NCBI GenBank assembly: GCA_009602725.1
Contig: WELB01000211.1
Coordinates: 1 to 42,034 of the forward strand
Direction of reading: 5' to 3'
DNA length: 42,034 nt
From: Spirogloea muscicola
Taxonomy: Eukaryota; Streptophyta; Zygnematophyceae; Spirogloeales; Spirogloeaceae
A program made the translations under genes and the position numbers. The notes below the pieces were generated by a model. The model ran no database searches. It saw only the letters and a program-made list of their open reading frames with translations, and had not been told where the DNA came from. Positions 10,414 through 21,027 of this stretch are shown one piece after another (the first letter of the stretch is position 1; every line of letters begins with the position of its first letter).

Positions 10414-11443
10414 TGCCATTGTCGTCTTTGTGGATCGCCTGAGTAAAATGGTGCATTTTTCTCCCACTACTACGCGGGCATCTGCAAAGGATTTCGCTGG
10501 CATCTTTGTGGATAAGGTGTGGAAGCTACATGGAGTACCTGAGAGGCTGGTCTCGGACCGCGATCCTCGCTTTACAGGTCACTTCTGGAAAGAAGTCTGC
10601 AAGCTTATCGGCACGAGGCAGTCCATGTCCACAGCCTTTCATCCACAAACGGATGGCCAAACTGAGCGAATGAATCGAGTTCTTGAGGACATGTTGAGGC
10701 ACTTTGTCAATTCTAGCCACACTGACTGGGATGACTATTTCTGCTGAATATGCTGTGAACAATGCCTATCATGCGTCCACCAAGGAGACTCCATTCTTCC
10801 TCCACTATGGTCAGCATCCCCGAGCTCCACTTCAGGTGGGGAGGCCGGAACGGGTTCCCGCCGCGGTAGCCTTCACTGGACCCTCTTGGAGGCTCAGAGA
10901 CGAGCTCGGCATTTCTTGGAAATTGCCCAGAGTCGCCAGAAGGCTTATGCTGACAAACTTCGGGAGGACGTGTCCTTCGATGTTGGTGCGCAAGTGCTGC
11001 TGAGCACGAAGCACTTATCCTTGCGGGCTGTGGGTACGCGCAAGTTGCTGCCCAAGTGGGTTGGACCATTTGCAGTAGTACGCCTTGTGGGCAAGGTGTC
11101 CTACGAGTTGAAGACACCGGTGCATTGGAAGGTCCATAGCGTCTTCCATGTGTCTCAACTGAGGGCCTTCCTTTCGGATGGTCGTGTCCAACCGCCCCCA
11201 CCTGCACTAGTCATCGAGGATGATCTTGAGTTTGAGGTGGAAGAGATCTTGTCTCACAGGGACAAGCCTCGAGGGCGTAAGACCCGTGAGTACTTCGTGA
11301 AGTGGCTCGGGTATGGGCCTGAACACAACACGTGGGAGCCTGCGGCCAATTTGGCAAATTGCCCAGATGCTCTCAGGGAATACCTGGACAAGGGTGGTAA
11401 TTCTCCTAGGCTTAGTAGAGGCAGCAGCCGTCGGGCATCTTAA
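10396..11443 (+). pseudogene. Integrase core and chromodomain, three frame breaks
   Basis: This continues Gag-Pol after an extra base near 10395. The second frame carries the integrase core (VVFVDRLSKMVHF, catalytic Asp in SDRDPRF, catalytic Glu in QTDGQTERM). A second break near 10738 leads to AEYAVNNAYHASTK and the GQHP motif. A third near 10882 leads to the C-terminal integrase (DVGAQVLLSTKHL, KWVGPF) and the chromodomain at about 11235-11380 (EVEEILSHRD, YFVKWLGYGPEHNTWEP). The stop is TAA-TAA at 11441. Family A copies at 13040 and 18900 allow each break to be seen. All three breaks are small indels, so assembly error is possible. Confidence 0.85.
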
Positions 11444-11486
11444 TAACTGTCGGCTGTTTTCTCGTTGTTCCCGAGGACGTGCACAC

Positions 11487-11501
11487 CAAAGTGGGGAGGT
11501 A
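11487..11501 (+). promoter_or_regulatory. Polypurine tract of the family B element
   Basis: AAAGTGGGGAGGTA lies directly before the 3' LTR. The same GTGGGGAGGTA precedes the family A LTRs at 5260 (minus) and 20029. It is the expected primer for plus-strand cDNA. Confidence 0.75.
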
Positions 11502-12046
11502 TGTAATGAACCAGCCGTTTGGTTAAGCCACATGGCTCTGTTTGCATTACATGACCGGCTATTTGGGACAAGTGGGCCCGCCAGGTGGCGGGCTGGCTTG
11601 CCGGGCAAGTGGCCCGCCCAGAGACGGGTCCAGCCCGTCCAGAAATACTCCACGCCAGGATCCGCCCGTTCAAGGGAGGATCTTTGGCCCGCCGTCTGGC
11701 AGGCCATGGGGCGACCCGCTCACACCCCTGGAGGGGGTTGGCACAGAACAGCACGAAGAGCCTTGGGGCTGAGTCTCGGGAGGGAGTTCGAACCGGTGAA
11801 GCCCAGGAGCAGCCTCGCCGCTGCTCGCCGCCGCAGCCGCCGCCGCACCTTGCTGCGGGGCCTGCTGCGCCGGCCTGCGCCCAGGAGGTGGAGTCGCCGC
11901 CGGACGGCGGCGCCACGGGGTCTGTCTTCCGCTGCGCCTATGCGCTAGTGCTTGGCCTGTGTAGTGGGTTGGTCCCTAAACCCCTACAGCCGAACTCAAG
12001 AAGGACTGCTCACCCTAACTGCGTGTGTAGGGCGAGGTTCCTTATA
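11502..12046 (+). repeat. 3' LTR of the family B element, 545 bp
   Basis: It starts TGTAATGAACC and ends TTCCTTATA (a mutated TTACA end). It matches the solo LTR at 21867-22411 along its whole length, with equal length. It is CG-rich in the middle. The right end abuts the leader of an antisense family A element at 12047. Confidence 0.9.
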
Positions 12047-12174
12047 TCTACGCTGGAAAATTTTACTCGAAGGAGAAAAATTAAGTCCAGCATACAGAGG
12101 GATCCATGCACTGTCAGCAGTAAAAGACAACCTGTTACTTGACTGGCCAGATGCAAGAACACCTCTGATACCAA
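12047..12174 (-). other. Leader and primer site of an antisense family A element, cut by the B element
   Basis: On the minus strand, TTGGTATCAGAGG (primer site at about 12173-12161) follows the LTR at 12175-13081. A 115-nt leader then matches 16570-16683 (ATTCTTGCATC-like start, GGATCCCTCTGTAT). It stops at 12047 at the B element. Gag and most of pol of this element are missing; its pol end and 3' LTR reappear at 5548-4369. Confidence 0.8.
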
Positions 12175-13081
12175 TGTGACATCATGTGACATATCTGCTC
12201 TGATGACACAGTTAGAGTCAGAATGTCCTGATTTGGAGTCGAGCATAGGGTGTTTTGGAGACAACCCTCATACAGGAGAACGCCAACGCACATACGCGCA
12301 CAGAGCGCAGCGGAAGTCTTACCCTGAGGCACCGCCCTAGAGCGGTGACTCTACCAATAGACTTAAAAGAGAGCCGGCAGGGCCCGCAGCGATGAGCTGC
12401 GGCGACGGGCTGGCAGCAGCCGGCAGCAGCAGAGCTGTGGCGGCGGCGGCATCAGCAGGCAGCAGCGGGGCTAGCTACGCAGCAGCAGGGCTGTGTCTCT
12501 CTCGGGCGTTGGTCGACCCCCGGAGTCTGACCATGGCCCACTACTTGTAGCGGTTCTCCTGCCACCCCTCCCCTGAGGGTGTGACGAGGGTCGCCCCCAA
12601 GGCCCTCCCTTGGAGGGGCGGGCCTGACAAGGGGACACGACAAATACAACAGGCTGGCACACAGGGGCCAGTGGCCTTCAGCACGAGTCCAAGGGACTAG
12701 CGCCAAGAGGCCGGCGCGCGAGTCCAAGGGACTGGCGCGCTGGACAGTAACTAGCGCCAAGGAGGTGGCGCGCCTGGCCAGTAGCCTGGCTCACGGGGTC
12801 AAGGGACTGAGGCCATGCAGCCATGAGGACTGGAGAGCTGGTCAATCCGGTCGGCCCGCGGGGCGCCGGCCTGAGGGAGAGCTGACCCACCCGGCCGGCC
12901 TGCAGGGCGTGAGCCCGAGGCGTGCCGACAGGGTACGGAGCCCGGGACCCTCGAACCGTACTTAGCTACACGGAGTGCAGCCAAGCTACCCGCACCGTTT
13001 GGGACTCCAAACGGTAGATACGTTACGCTCATGTAAGGTTATCGCGCGCCGTTGGCACCTTCAAACGGCGGAAACGTTACA
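12175..13081 (-). repeat. LTR A2, antisense, 907 bp
   Basis: On the minus strand it starts TGTAACGTTTCCGCCG at 13081 and ends TGTCACA near 12175. The last 10 bp (TGTGACATCA on the plus strand) are duplicated at the end. It serves both as the 3' LTR of the decayed element at 13082-16697 and as the 5' LTR of the element cut by family B, since a primer site and leader follow it. Confidence 0.8.
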
Positions 13082-16000
13082 CGGAGAGTACCGGTGAAGC
13101 TTACAGCGGCCGGAACGCGCTCCGGCCTCCCCATTTGCAAAGGTGATCGGGGATGCTGACCATAATTCAGGAAGAAGGGTGTATTTTTGGTAGAGTCATG
13201 AAAGGCATTGTTCACAGCATGTTCCGCCGGAGCAAGATACACATCCCAGTCACTTTGACTGGGGTTTACGAAGTGCCTGAGCATGTCTGTCAAAGCCCGA
13301 TTCATCCGTTCGGTCTGACCGTCCGTCTGGGGATGGAAAGCCGTGGACATGGATTTCTTCGTGCCGAGAAGCCTGCACACTTCCTTCCAGAAGTGACCCG
13401 TGAAGCGAGGATTGCGGTCAGACACGATTCGCTCGGGTACTCCGTGCAGTTTCCATACGCGGTTCACAAATATGCCAGCGAATTCCTTAGCGGATACCCG
13501 TGTGGTCGTAGGTACAAAGTGCACCATTTGACTCAAACGATCCACAAACACGACAATGGCGTCATAGCCGTTGCGCGTCTTGGACAGCTGGGTGATGAAA
13601 TCCACACTGACATCAGACCAGTTTCGCGGTGGAATAGCCAAAGGTTGGAGCAACCCGGCAGGCTTGTGAGAGCGTGCCGTACTACGCTGGCAGGTGGCAC
13701 AAGTCTTCACAAAAGACTTCACGTGAATTTACAAGCGCGGCAACCAAAAGAGAAGCTGTGTAGCTTTCTTTTCGTGGTTTGGTTGCAGATGCAAACCAAG
13801 GGTCTGTGCCATACCCATCACGAATACGCACATACAGCTCAGAGAGGTTGGTGGAGCTGTGCGCTGCGGCCCCACGGGTAGGCCGCACGTCTGCAGTCTG
13901 AATACTTGTGGCACACAAGACAGGCACCACAGCAGTCCCTACAATGTTGCAGCTCACCGAGTCCGCCACATTGATTCTTCCAGGGCGGTACAACCACTGG
14001 AACCGGAATTGTGCCATGCTCTCAGCCCACCGAGCTTGACGCCTGCTCAATTGCTGCTGTGTGTGAAAGTAGGTCAACGGGCAATGATCCGTTACGACCG
14101 TAAATTCGACACCCTCGAGAATGCTTCGCCACACACGGAGGGCGTGCACAACGGCAAGGAGCTCCTGCGCACTCCTGGTAATATCCAGGACTGAGCCAGC
14201 GACTTTCGAAAGCTACGGGATGACCCTCCTGCAGGAGAACGGCACCAATGCCGATCAAAGAGGCGTCACATACGACTCTATATGGCACGCCTTCTCGAGG
14301 CAAAGCCAAAACGGGTGGTGATACCAGGACCCGTTTTATATTCTCAAACGGCTTCTGGCATTTGGACGTCCACCCCCATAGTACGTCCTTACGAGTGAGC
14401 TTCGTAAGAGGAGATGCCATGCTTCCATACCCTTGAAGGAATTTTCGTAAATATCTTGCGAAACCCAAAAAGGAACGCAACTGCGGCACAGTCCGCGGCA
14501 CAGGCGAGTCCTTTACTACTACTGATCTTTTTGGGGTCGACGCGCATCCCGTCTTTGCCCACCACATGCCCTAAGTACGTTAATTCGGGCGGTTAATTAC
14601 ACACTTGGAGGTCTTGGCATACAAATGATTTTCACGTAGCAACTGCAGAACTTTCCGCAGGTGGCGTACATGATCCTAAGGCGTTTAACTGAACACCACT
14701 ATGTCATCCAGATAGACCAGCACGAAGTACTCTGTCAACAACTTGTCAAGAGCCGGACTACGTGAGGCCGCGATGCTCACTTCAAAGTCAGGGGGAGACT
14801 CAGCATTTACGACATCCAAATAAGTAGCCGAAGCTGGTTGTTTGCGAAGAAGCTTTTTCATCCGCACAGCTAAAAGCCGCAGAGAAGAGTCTTGCATGGG
14901 TTGTGGTACACAGGAATTGTCGATGTTGTGCAATTTACAACGACGAGGACCACTGCGGCCGACACAAGTGCGCTGTTTACAATGAAGCACGGACGCTGTG
15001 GCACAGAGCCAATCATCACGTTTGCCCTTGCCTTTATACTGCCCCTTAGGGCCGGGTGGAGTGGATTTGCTTGATGAGGGGTGCTTGGGAGCTTGGGTAC
15101 AATCACGGATGCGATGGCCCTTCTGGCCACACCGGTAGCAAGCGCGGTCCTCCTCGGGGGACAAAGGCCGCGGGCTTGGTTGGGCGCCGTGGCCCCCACA
15201 TAATGCATGCCAGTGGTGCTTGGCACACAACTGGGGCGACGCTTCGAAGATGAAGGCGCAGCCGGGTCGACGACTTCTGCCAGGGGACGCTTGCGGGGAT
15301 ACATGGCGAAAGTGATGCGCGCCTGCTCAATCAAGCGGTCCAAAGTGTCCACTGGCTGGAAGCTTACAGCATCCAATCGGGCAAGGAGGGCCACGTGCTC
15401 GGGCAGCCCTGCCTTATACCGCTGACACTGTCAGCGTTATCCACGGGCTTGTTGTTGAGTTTCGACAACAGCATGTGGAACCGCCGCACATACATAGTCT
15501 TCAAAATCGTTGTTTCTCGTGCGGATGACATCAAGCTCGTTTCGCGCACTCAGCGAAGTGCACGCCGAGAAGCTCGGCGTGCACTTCGCCGTACATGCTT
15601 GACGACGATCTGACGAAGAAATCCCAATGTTCATACACTACGGGGGTGGATGATTTCTTCACGCTTTCCCACCACTGGGCGGAATCGCCTGAGAGGTACG
15701 TGGCCGCAAGCCCGACACGGTGTTGTGCGCCGGTGCCACACTATACGAACCACGCAAGAATCTTTGCAAGCCAAGCGTTGAAGCCGCCGCCGAAGGACTG
15801 CCCACTGAATCTGGCCGGTGAGGCGGGCTTGGCACGCCCCACCTGCGACTCACGGAGTTTGGCCTTCAGGTAGCGGATACGCTTCTCGCCCTTTGTTACC
15901 CGGGCGACAAGAGCTTGCACCTCTTCCAGCAGCGCTCCCGAGAAGGAAGCCACTGCAGGGTCCCCACACACCGGGACCGCAGCCTCGTGGAGCTCCTGAT

Positions 16001-16271
16001 GGCGCGCATTGCGCCGGGCGTCGTCGGAGGTCAGGACGTCCGCAGCCGTCGCCTGGAGCTCCCCTAGATCGTCGGCAAGGTCCTCGACCTCAAGAGGTGG
16101 AACAGCCGGTGGAGGAGGACTAGGGCATGTACTGGAGTCCGGCGACTCCATGCCTGATACCACACACTGACGGATCAAATTAGATGCGGCAGACATATCG
16201 AGGATCCATACTGGCAAGAAGTACTTAGAAGGACTGGTGCCCCAGACCCACAAGCAATCAAAACAGCACAT
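13082..16271 (-). pseudogene. Decayed antisense family A gag-pol with large deletions
   Basis: Minus-strand order. Gag is at 16271-15741 (MSAASNLIRQ, then a Pro-rich and a coiled-coil-like Glu/Ala-rich part), then frameshifted to about 15300. A zinc knuckle CYRCGQKGHRIRDC lies near 15150. Protease is reduced to its end (DDWLC), and RT is cut to begin again at FVLVYLDD (14715-14685). The connection domain and RNase H lie at 14567-13900 (VCDASLIGIGA, TDHCPL). The integrase finger is mostly deleted. The integrase core is at 13722-13090 (VDRLSQMVHF, SDRNPRF, QTDGQTERM). The integrase joins the LTR directly, so the chromodomain is lost. At least four deletions and several frameshifts are present. 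Confidence 0.85.
14685..15230 (-). pseudogene. In-frame relic fusing zinc knuckle, protease end and RT YLDD
   Basis: Within the decayed element, one 181-residue frame reads through two deletion joins. The zinc knuckle and a KGKGK basic stretch join to the protease end (DDWLCATASVL). This joins, via LDKLLTE, to [13 protein letters not shown], the RT catalytic motif. The catalytic DTG of the protease and the first RT blocks are missing, so no enzyme activity is expected. Frame preservation at both joins may be chance. Confidence 0.6.
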
Positions 16272-16683
16272 GCGTCATACCTTCATACCACAAAGCTGTA
16301 CGAGCAGCGAGAGGGAGGGACCAAGAGTGGACGGACCAACCAACTCCTGGCATATGGTCAGACTTTGCCGCCCACCGGCGACCGGGTTAACTCCCGTGCC
16401 GTACTGGCCGGCAACCCGCCGGTCACAGGTGGTTTACGCTGGTAAGTGCTGACCTAATACGATAGCTTTTTGCCGGGTCGAAGAGCCGTTTGGCATCTTG
16501 AGGGCCCCGTACGTGGATGTCGAAGGCGAGAGGGTGGCACACGTGCCGCTTCGCCGATGACAGAACCACGTCTACGCTGGGAAAATTTACTCGTAAGACA
16601 AAAATTAGTCCAAAATACAGAGGGATCCATGCACTGTCAGCAGTAAAACACAACCTTTTGCTTGACTGGCTAGATGCAAGAAT
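16272..16683 (-). other. Leader of the decayed antisense family A element
   Basis: About 410 nt between primer site and gag on the minus strand. The first 115 nt are shared with 12047-12160. The rest, towards gag, has no supported ORF. Confidence 0.6.
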
Positions 16684-16696
16684 ACCTCTGATACCA
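16684..16696 (-). promoter_or_regulatory. Primer binding site, antisense
   Basis: TGGTATCAGAGGT on the minus strand, one base after the LTR end at 16698. It is the same initiator tRNA-Met type as in family B. Confidence 0.8.
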
Positions 16697-16697
16697 A

Positions 16698-17343
16698 TGT
16701 GACATCTCTGCATCTAAACAAACAGTAAGAGTCAGGGTGTCCTGGTTTGAATTCGAGCATAGGGTGTTTTGGAGACAACCCTCATACAGGAGAACGCCAA
16801 CGCACATACGCGCACAGAGCGCGGCGGAAGTCTTACCCTGAGGCACCGCCCTAGGGCGGGAACTCCCTCAATAGACTTACGGAGAGCCGGCAGAACCCGC
16901 AGCGATGAGCTGCGGCGAGGGGCTGGCAGCAGGCGGCAGCAGCAAAGCTGTGGCGGCGGCGGCAGCAGCAGGCAGCAGCCGGGCTGGCTAGGACGCAGCG
17001 GGCTGTCTCTCTCGGGCGTTGGTCCGACTGAGCAGTCTGGCCTCGGCCGGCTACAGATAGCATTCCACCTGCCACCCCTCCCCCGAGGGTGTGACGAGGG
17101 TCGTCCCAGGGCCCACCTTCGGAAGGGCGGCCCAACAATGGGGACACGACGCCCAAGAGCGAGCCCGACATCGGGAATAGCCACAAAGGGTGCAGCGGAT
17201 CGCCCAAGAAGCGAGCCCGACATCGGGAATAGCACACAGGGTGCAGCGGATCGACCGGCACCGTTGACACGGCCCACCGGTGACGAGACGATATTGGAAG
17301 GTTTCCCGCAACGTTTGCACGCCCTAACGGCGGGAACGTTACA
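16698..17343 (-). repeat. LTR A1, antisense, 646 bp
   Basis: On the minus strand it starts TGTAACGTTCCCGCCG at 17343 and ends TGTCACA at 16698. It has the two-copy 51-bp repeat of the A1 subfamily and is closest to the solo LTR at 2916. It acts as 5' LTR of the element whose 3' LTR is of subfamily A2 (12175-13081). Confidence 0.8.
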
Positions 17344-19963
17344 GGTAGTCTCCGGATTTGCATCGATTACCGAGCCCTCAACAAGCTCACTGTCAAGAAC
17401 CGATACCCGTTGCCTCATATCGATGATCTCTTCGATCGTCTCGCGGAAGCTAAAGTGTTCAGCTCCCTCGACTTGCAGATTGGTTATCATCAGACTCGTA
17501 TCACTCCTGAGGACGTTCCGAAGTCAGCATTTCGTACGCCTGTCGGACACTTCCAGTTCAAGGTGCTGAGTTTTGGTCTGACCAACGCACCTGCCACGTT
17601 TCAGGCAGTGATGACGAAAGTCTTTGGCCCCCTTCTATATGACTTCGTGCTGGTCTATCTGGATGACATACTGGTGTTTAGTAAAACACCTGAGGATCAT
17701 GTACGCCACCTGCGGAAAGTCCTGCAGTTGCTACGTGAAAATTAATTGTATGCCAAGACCTCCAAGTGTGTATTCAACCAGCCCGAATCAACCCACTTAG
17801 GGCATGTGGTGGCCAAAGACGGGGAGCGCGTCGACCCCCAAAAGACAGTAGTAAAACAGGACTGGCCTGTGCCGCGGCCTGTGCCGCAGTTGCGTTCCTT
17901 TTTGGAATTCGCAAACTATTTCCGAATATTCCCTCAAGGATATGGAATCATGGCAAATCCTCTCACGAAGCTCACTCGTAAGGACGTCCTATGAGGGTGG
18001 ACGTCCGAATGCCAGAAAGTGTTAGAGGATATAAAACGGGCCCTGGTATCACCACCCGTTTTGGCTTTGCCTCGAGAAGGCGTGCCGTATGAGGTTGTAT
18101 GTGACGCCTCTTTGATCGGCATTGGTGCCGTTCTCCTGCAGAAGGGTCATCCCGTAGCATTCGAAAGTCGCTGGCTCAGTCCTAAATATTACCAGGGGTG
18201 AGCAGGAGCTCCTTGCCGTTGTGCACGACCTCCGTGTGTGGCGATGCTATCTCGAGGGTGTCGAATTTACGGTCGTAACGGATCATTGCCCGTTGACCTA
18301 CGTTCACACACAGCAGCTATTGAGCAGGCGTCAAGCTCGGTCGGCTGAGAGCGTGGCACATTTTCGATTCCAGTGGTTGTACCGCCCTGGAAAAATCAAT
18401 GTGGCGGACCCGGTGAGCCGCAACATTGTAGGGGCTGCTGTGGCGCCTGTCTTGTGTGCCACAAGTATTTAGACTGCAGACGTGCGGGCAACCCGTGGGG
18501 CCGCAGCGCAAAGCACCACCAACCTCTCTGAGCTGTATGTGCGCATTCGTGATGGGTATGGCACAGACCCTCGGCTTGCATCTGCAACCAAACCACGCAC
18601 AGTAGTACATGACCAAGGCTTCTGGTGGCGAGGTGACGCCATTTTGGTGCCCAACTGCAATGCCTTGCGCACTAGTATCATGCAAGAGATGCATGAGCCT
18701 CCGTACAGAGGTCATTTGGGCATGGGAAAGACAAAGAAAGCTACACAGCTTCTCTTTTGGTGGCCGCGCTTGTCAATTCACGTGAAGTCTTTTGTGAAGA
18801 CTTGTGCCACCTGCCAGCGTAGTACGGCACGCTCTCACAAGCCCGCCGGGTTGCTCCAACTTTTGGCTATCCCCCCGCGAAAGTGGTCTGATGTCAGTGT
18901 GGATTTATCACCCAGTTGCCCAAGACGCACAACGGCTATGACGCCAGTGTCGTGTCTGTGGATAGTTTGAGTAAAATGGTGCACTTTATACCTACGACCA
19001 CACGGGTATCCGCTAAGGAAGTCGCTGGACCGCGTATGGAAACTGCACGGAGTACCCGGACGCATCGTGTCTATTCGCGATCCTCGCTTCACGGTTCACT
19101 TCTGGCAGTGTGCAGGCTTCTCGGCACGAAGCAATCCATGTCCACGGCATTCCAACCCCAGACGGACGGTCAGACCGAACGGATGAATCGGGCTTTGTAA
19201 TACATGCTCAGGCACTTCGTAAACCCTAGTCAAACTGACTGGGATGTGTATCTTGCTCCAGCGGAGTATGCTGTGAACAATGCCACTCACGACTCTACCA
19301 AAAATACACCCTTCTTCCTGGATTATGGTTAGCATCCCCGATCACCTTCGCAGGTGGGGAGGCCGGAGCTCGTTCCGGCCGCTGTAAGCTTCACCGGTAC
19401 TCTCCTGGCAGCTCAGCGGAGGGCTTAGCAATTCTTGACAATTGCTCAGAACCGGCAAAAGCAGTATGCTGATCGCCGTCGCAGGCATGTGTCCTTCGAC
19501 GTCGGTGCCCAAGTGCTCTTGAGCACTAAGCACTTAGTCTTGCGGGCTGTCGGTACGCCTGAACTGCTATCAAAGTGGGTTGGACCTTTCCGCGTCATGC
19601 GCCTGGTCGGCAAGGTCGCCTATGAGATTGATACACCGGTACATTGGAAAATGCACAAAGATTTCCATGTGTCTCAACTCGAGCCATACCACACGGATGG
19701 CCGTGTCCAACCGCCCCCACCTACCCTCGTTGTTGCTGGCGTCGGAGGAGTTTCAAGTGGAGGAGATTTTGTCACACCGGGACAATCTCCGTGGTCGTCG
19801 TAAATCCCGTGAGTACCTCATCAAGTGGCTCGGCTTTGGGCCCGAGCACAATACCTGGGAAGCAGCGGCCAATCTTGCCCATTGCCCTTCCCACGTCCAG
19901 CAGTATTTGACAGGAGGCCGAGTCTCTTCTCTCCGTCGTCCAAAACCTTCCCGCCGGGCTTAA
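17344..19963 (+). pseudogene. Decayed family A pol, RT to chromodomain
   Basis: Plus-strand Pol begins inside RT ([19 protein letters not shown]) directly at the LTR A1 end, so 5' LTR, gag and protease are absent. RT has [13 protein letters not shown] (about 17642-17680) and RNase H has VCDASLIGIGA. The integrase finger is at 18690-18820 (HLGMGKTKKA, CATCQRS). The core is degraded (SVDLSPSCP, then QTDGQTERM at 19160-19190). The chromodomain is at about 19750-19900 (QVEEILSHRD, EYLIKWLGFGPEHNTWE), with stop TAA at 19961. In-frame stops include TAA at 17743 and TAG at 18470 and 19330, plus frameshifts. It ends in its own polypurine tract and 3' LTR at 20029. Confidence 0.88.
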
Positions 19964-20028
19964 TACCCTGGGTATCTGTCGGGCTCCCTTCTTGTTCCCG
20001 AGGACGTGAACACCTAAGTGGGGAGGTA

Positions 20029-21027
20029 TGTAACATTTCCTCCGTTTGAGAGTGCTAGTGGTGCGCGATAATCTTACAAGAGCGAAGCGTATCTACCGTT
20101 CGGAGTCCCAAACGTTGCGGGTAACTTGGCTGCACTCCGTGTAGCTAAGTACGGTTCGAAGGTCCCGGGATCCGTACCCCGTCCGCACGCCTCGGGCTCA
20201 CGCCCTACGAGCTAGCCGGGTGGGTCAGCTCTCCCTCAGGCCAGCGCCTTGCGGGCAGGCCGGGTGGGCCAGCTGTCCCTCGGGCCAGCGCCCTGCGAGC
20301 TGGCCGGGTGATCAGCTCTTCCTCAGCAGTACCCTGCGGGCTGGCCGGATTGGCCAGCTCTCTTGGCCTCATGGCCGCATGGCCTCGGTCATGTGTCCTC
20401 ATGGCCTCAGTTTCATGCCCCGTGAGCCAGGCTATTGGCCTGGCGCGCCACCTACTTGGCGCTAGTCACTGTGCAGCGCACCAGTCCCTTGGACTCGCGC
20501 GCCGGCCTTTTGGCGCTAGTCCCTTGGACTCGTGCTACAGGCCTCTGGCCCTGTGTGCCAGCCTCTTGTATTCATCGTGTCCGCTTGTCAGGCCCGCCTC
20601 TCCGAGGGAGGGCCCTGGGGGCGACCCTCGTCACACCCTCAGGGGAGGGGTGGCAGGAGAACCGCTATAAGTAGTAGGCCTTTACCAGACTCCTGAGTCC
20701 GACCAACGCCCGAGAGAGACACAGCCCTGCTGCTGCCTAGCCAGCCCCGCTGCTGCCTGCTGCTGCCGCCGCCGCCACAGCTCTGCTGCTGCCGCCTGCT
20801 GCCAGCCCGTCGCCGCAGCATCTCGCTGCAGGCTCCGCCAGCTCTCGGTAAGTCTATTGGTAGAGTGACCGCCCTAGGGCGGTGCCTCGGTAAGACTGCC
20901 GCTGCGCTCTGTGCGCGTATGTGCGTTGGCGTTCTCCTGTATGAGGGTTGTCTCTTAAACACCCTTTGCTCGAATCAAAACCAGGACACCCTGACTCTAA
21001 ATGTGTGATTAGCTGCAGAGATTTCAC
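20029..21027 (+). repeat. LTR A2, about 1.0 kb, 3' LTR of the decayed plus-strand element
   Basis: It starts TGTAACATTTCCTCCG after GTGGGGAGGTA and ends near GCAGAGATTTCAC. It is the longest A2 copy and has repeated CTGCGGGCTGGCCGG-like units (about 20220-20370) and GGCGCTAGTC units (20458-20520). No primer site follows; non-LTR element sequence begins at once. Confidence 0.8.
20666..20671 (+). promoter_or_regulatory. TATA-like core of LTR A2
   Basis: CTATAAGTAG sits in a conserved position: after GTGGCAGGAGAACCG and about 40-60 nt before the GAGAGAGACACAG and CTGCTGCTGCC leader. TTATAG-type variants occupy the same place in other A2 copies on their own strand. It is probably the retroelement promoter; transcription was not shown. 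Confidence 0.5.

Larger units (their letters stand above)
5550..12046 (+). mobile_element. Near-complete Ty3/Gypsy chromovirus, family B
   Basis: The order is 5'-truncated LTR (5550-5638), primer site, 480-nt leader, gag-pol, polypurine tract and full 545-bp 3' LTR (11502-12046). Gag and Pol share one frame. The domain order protease, RT, RNase H, integrase, chromodomain defines the chromovirus branch of Ty3/Gypsy. The left end joins a pol fragment and the right end joins a leader fragment of the same antisense family A element. It therefore inserted into that element, and a later deletion removed its own 5' LTR start. A few indels inactivate it, but it is by far the youngest LTR element in the window. 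Confidence 0.9.

Noticed and set aside
10380-10420. Programmed ribosomal frameshift in Pol
   Set aside because: The break lies within the integrase core, not between gag and pol, and no slippery site is seen. Two more indels follow, so damage or error is more likely.
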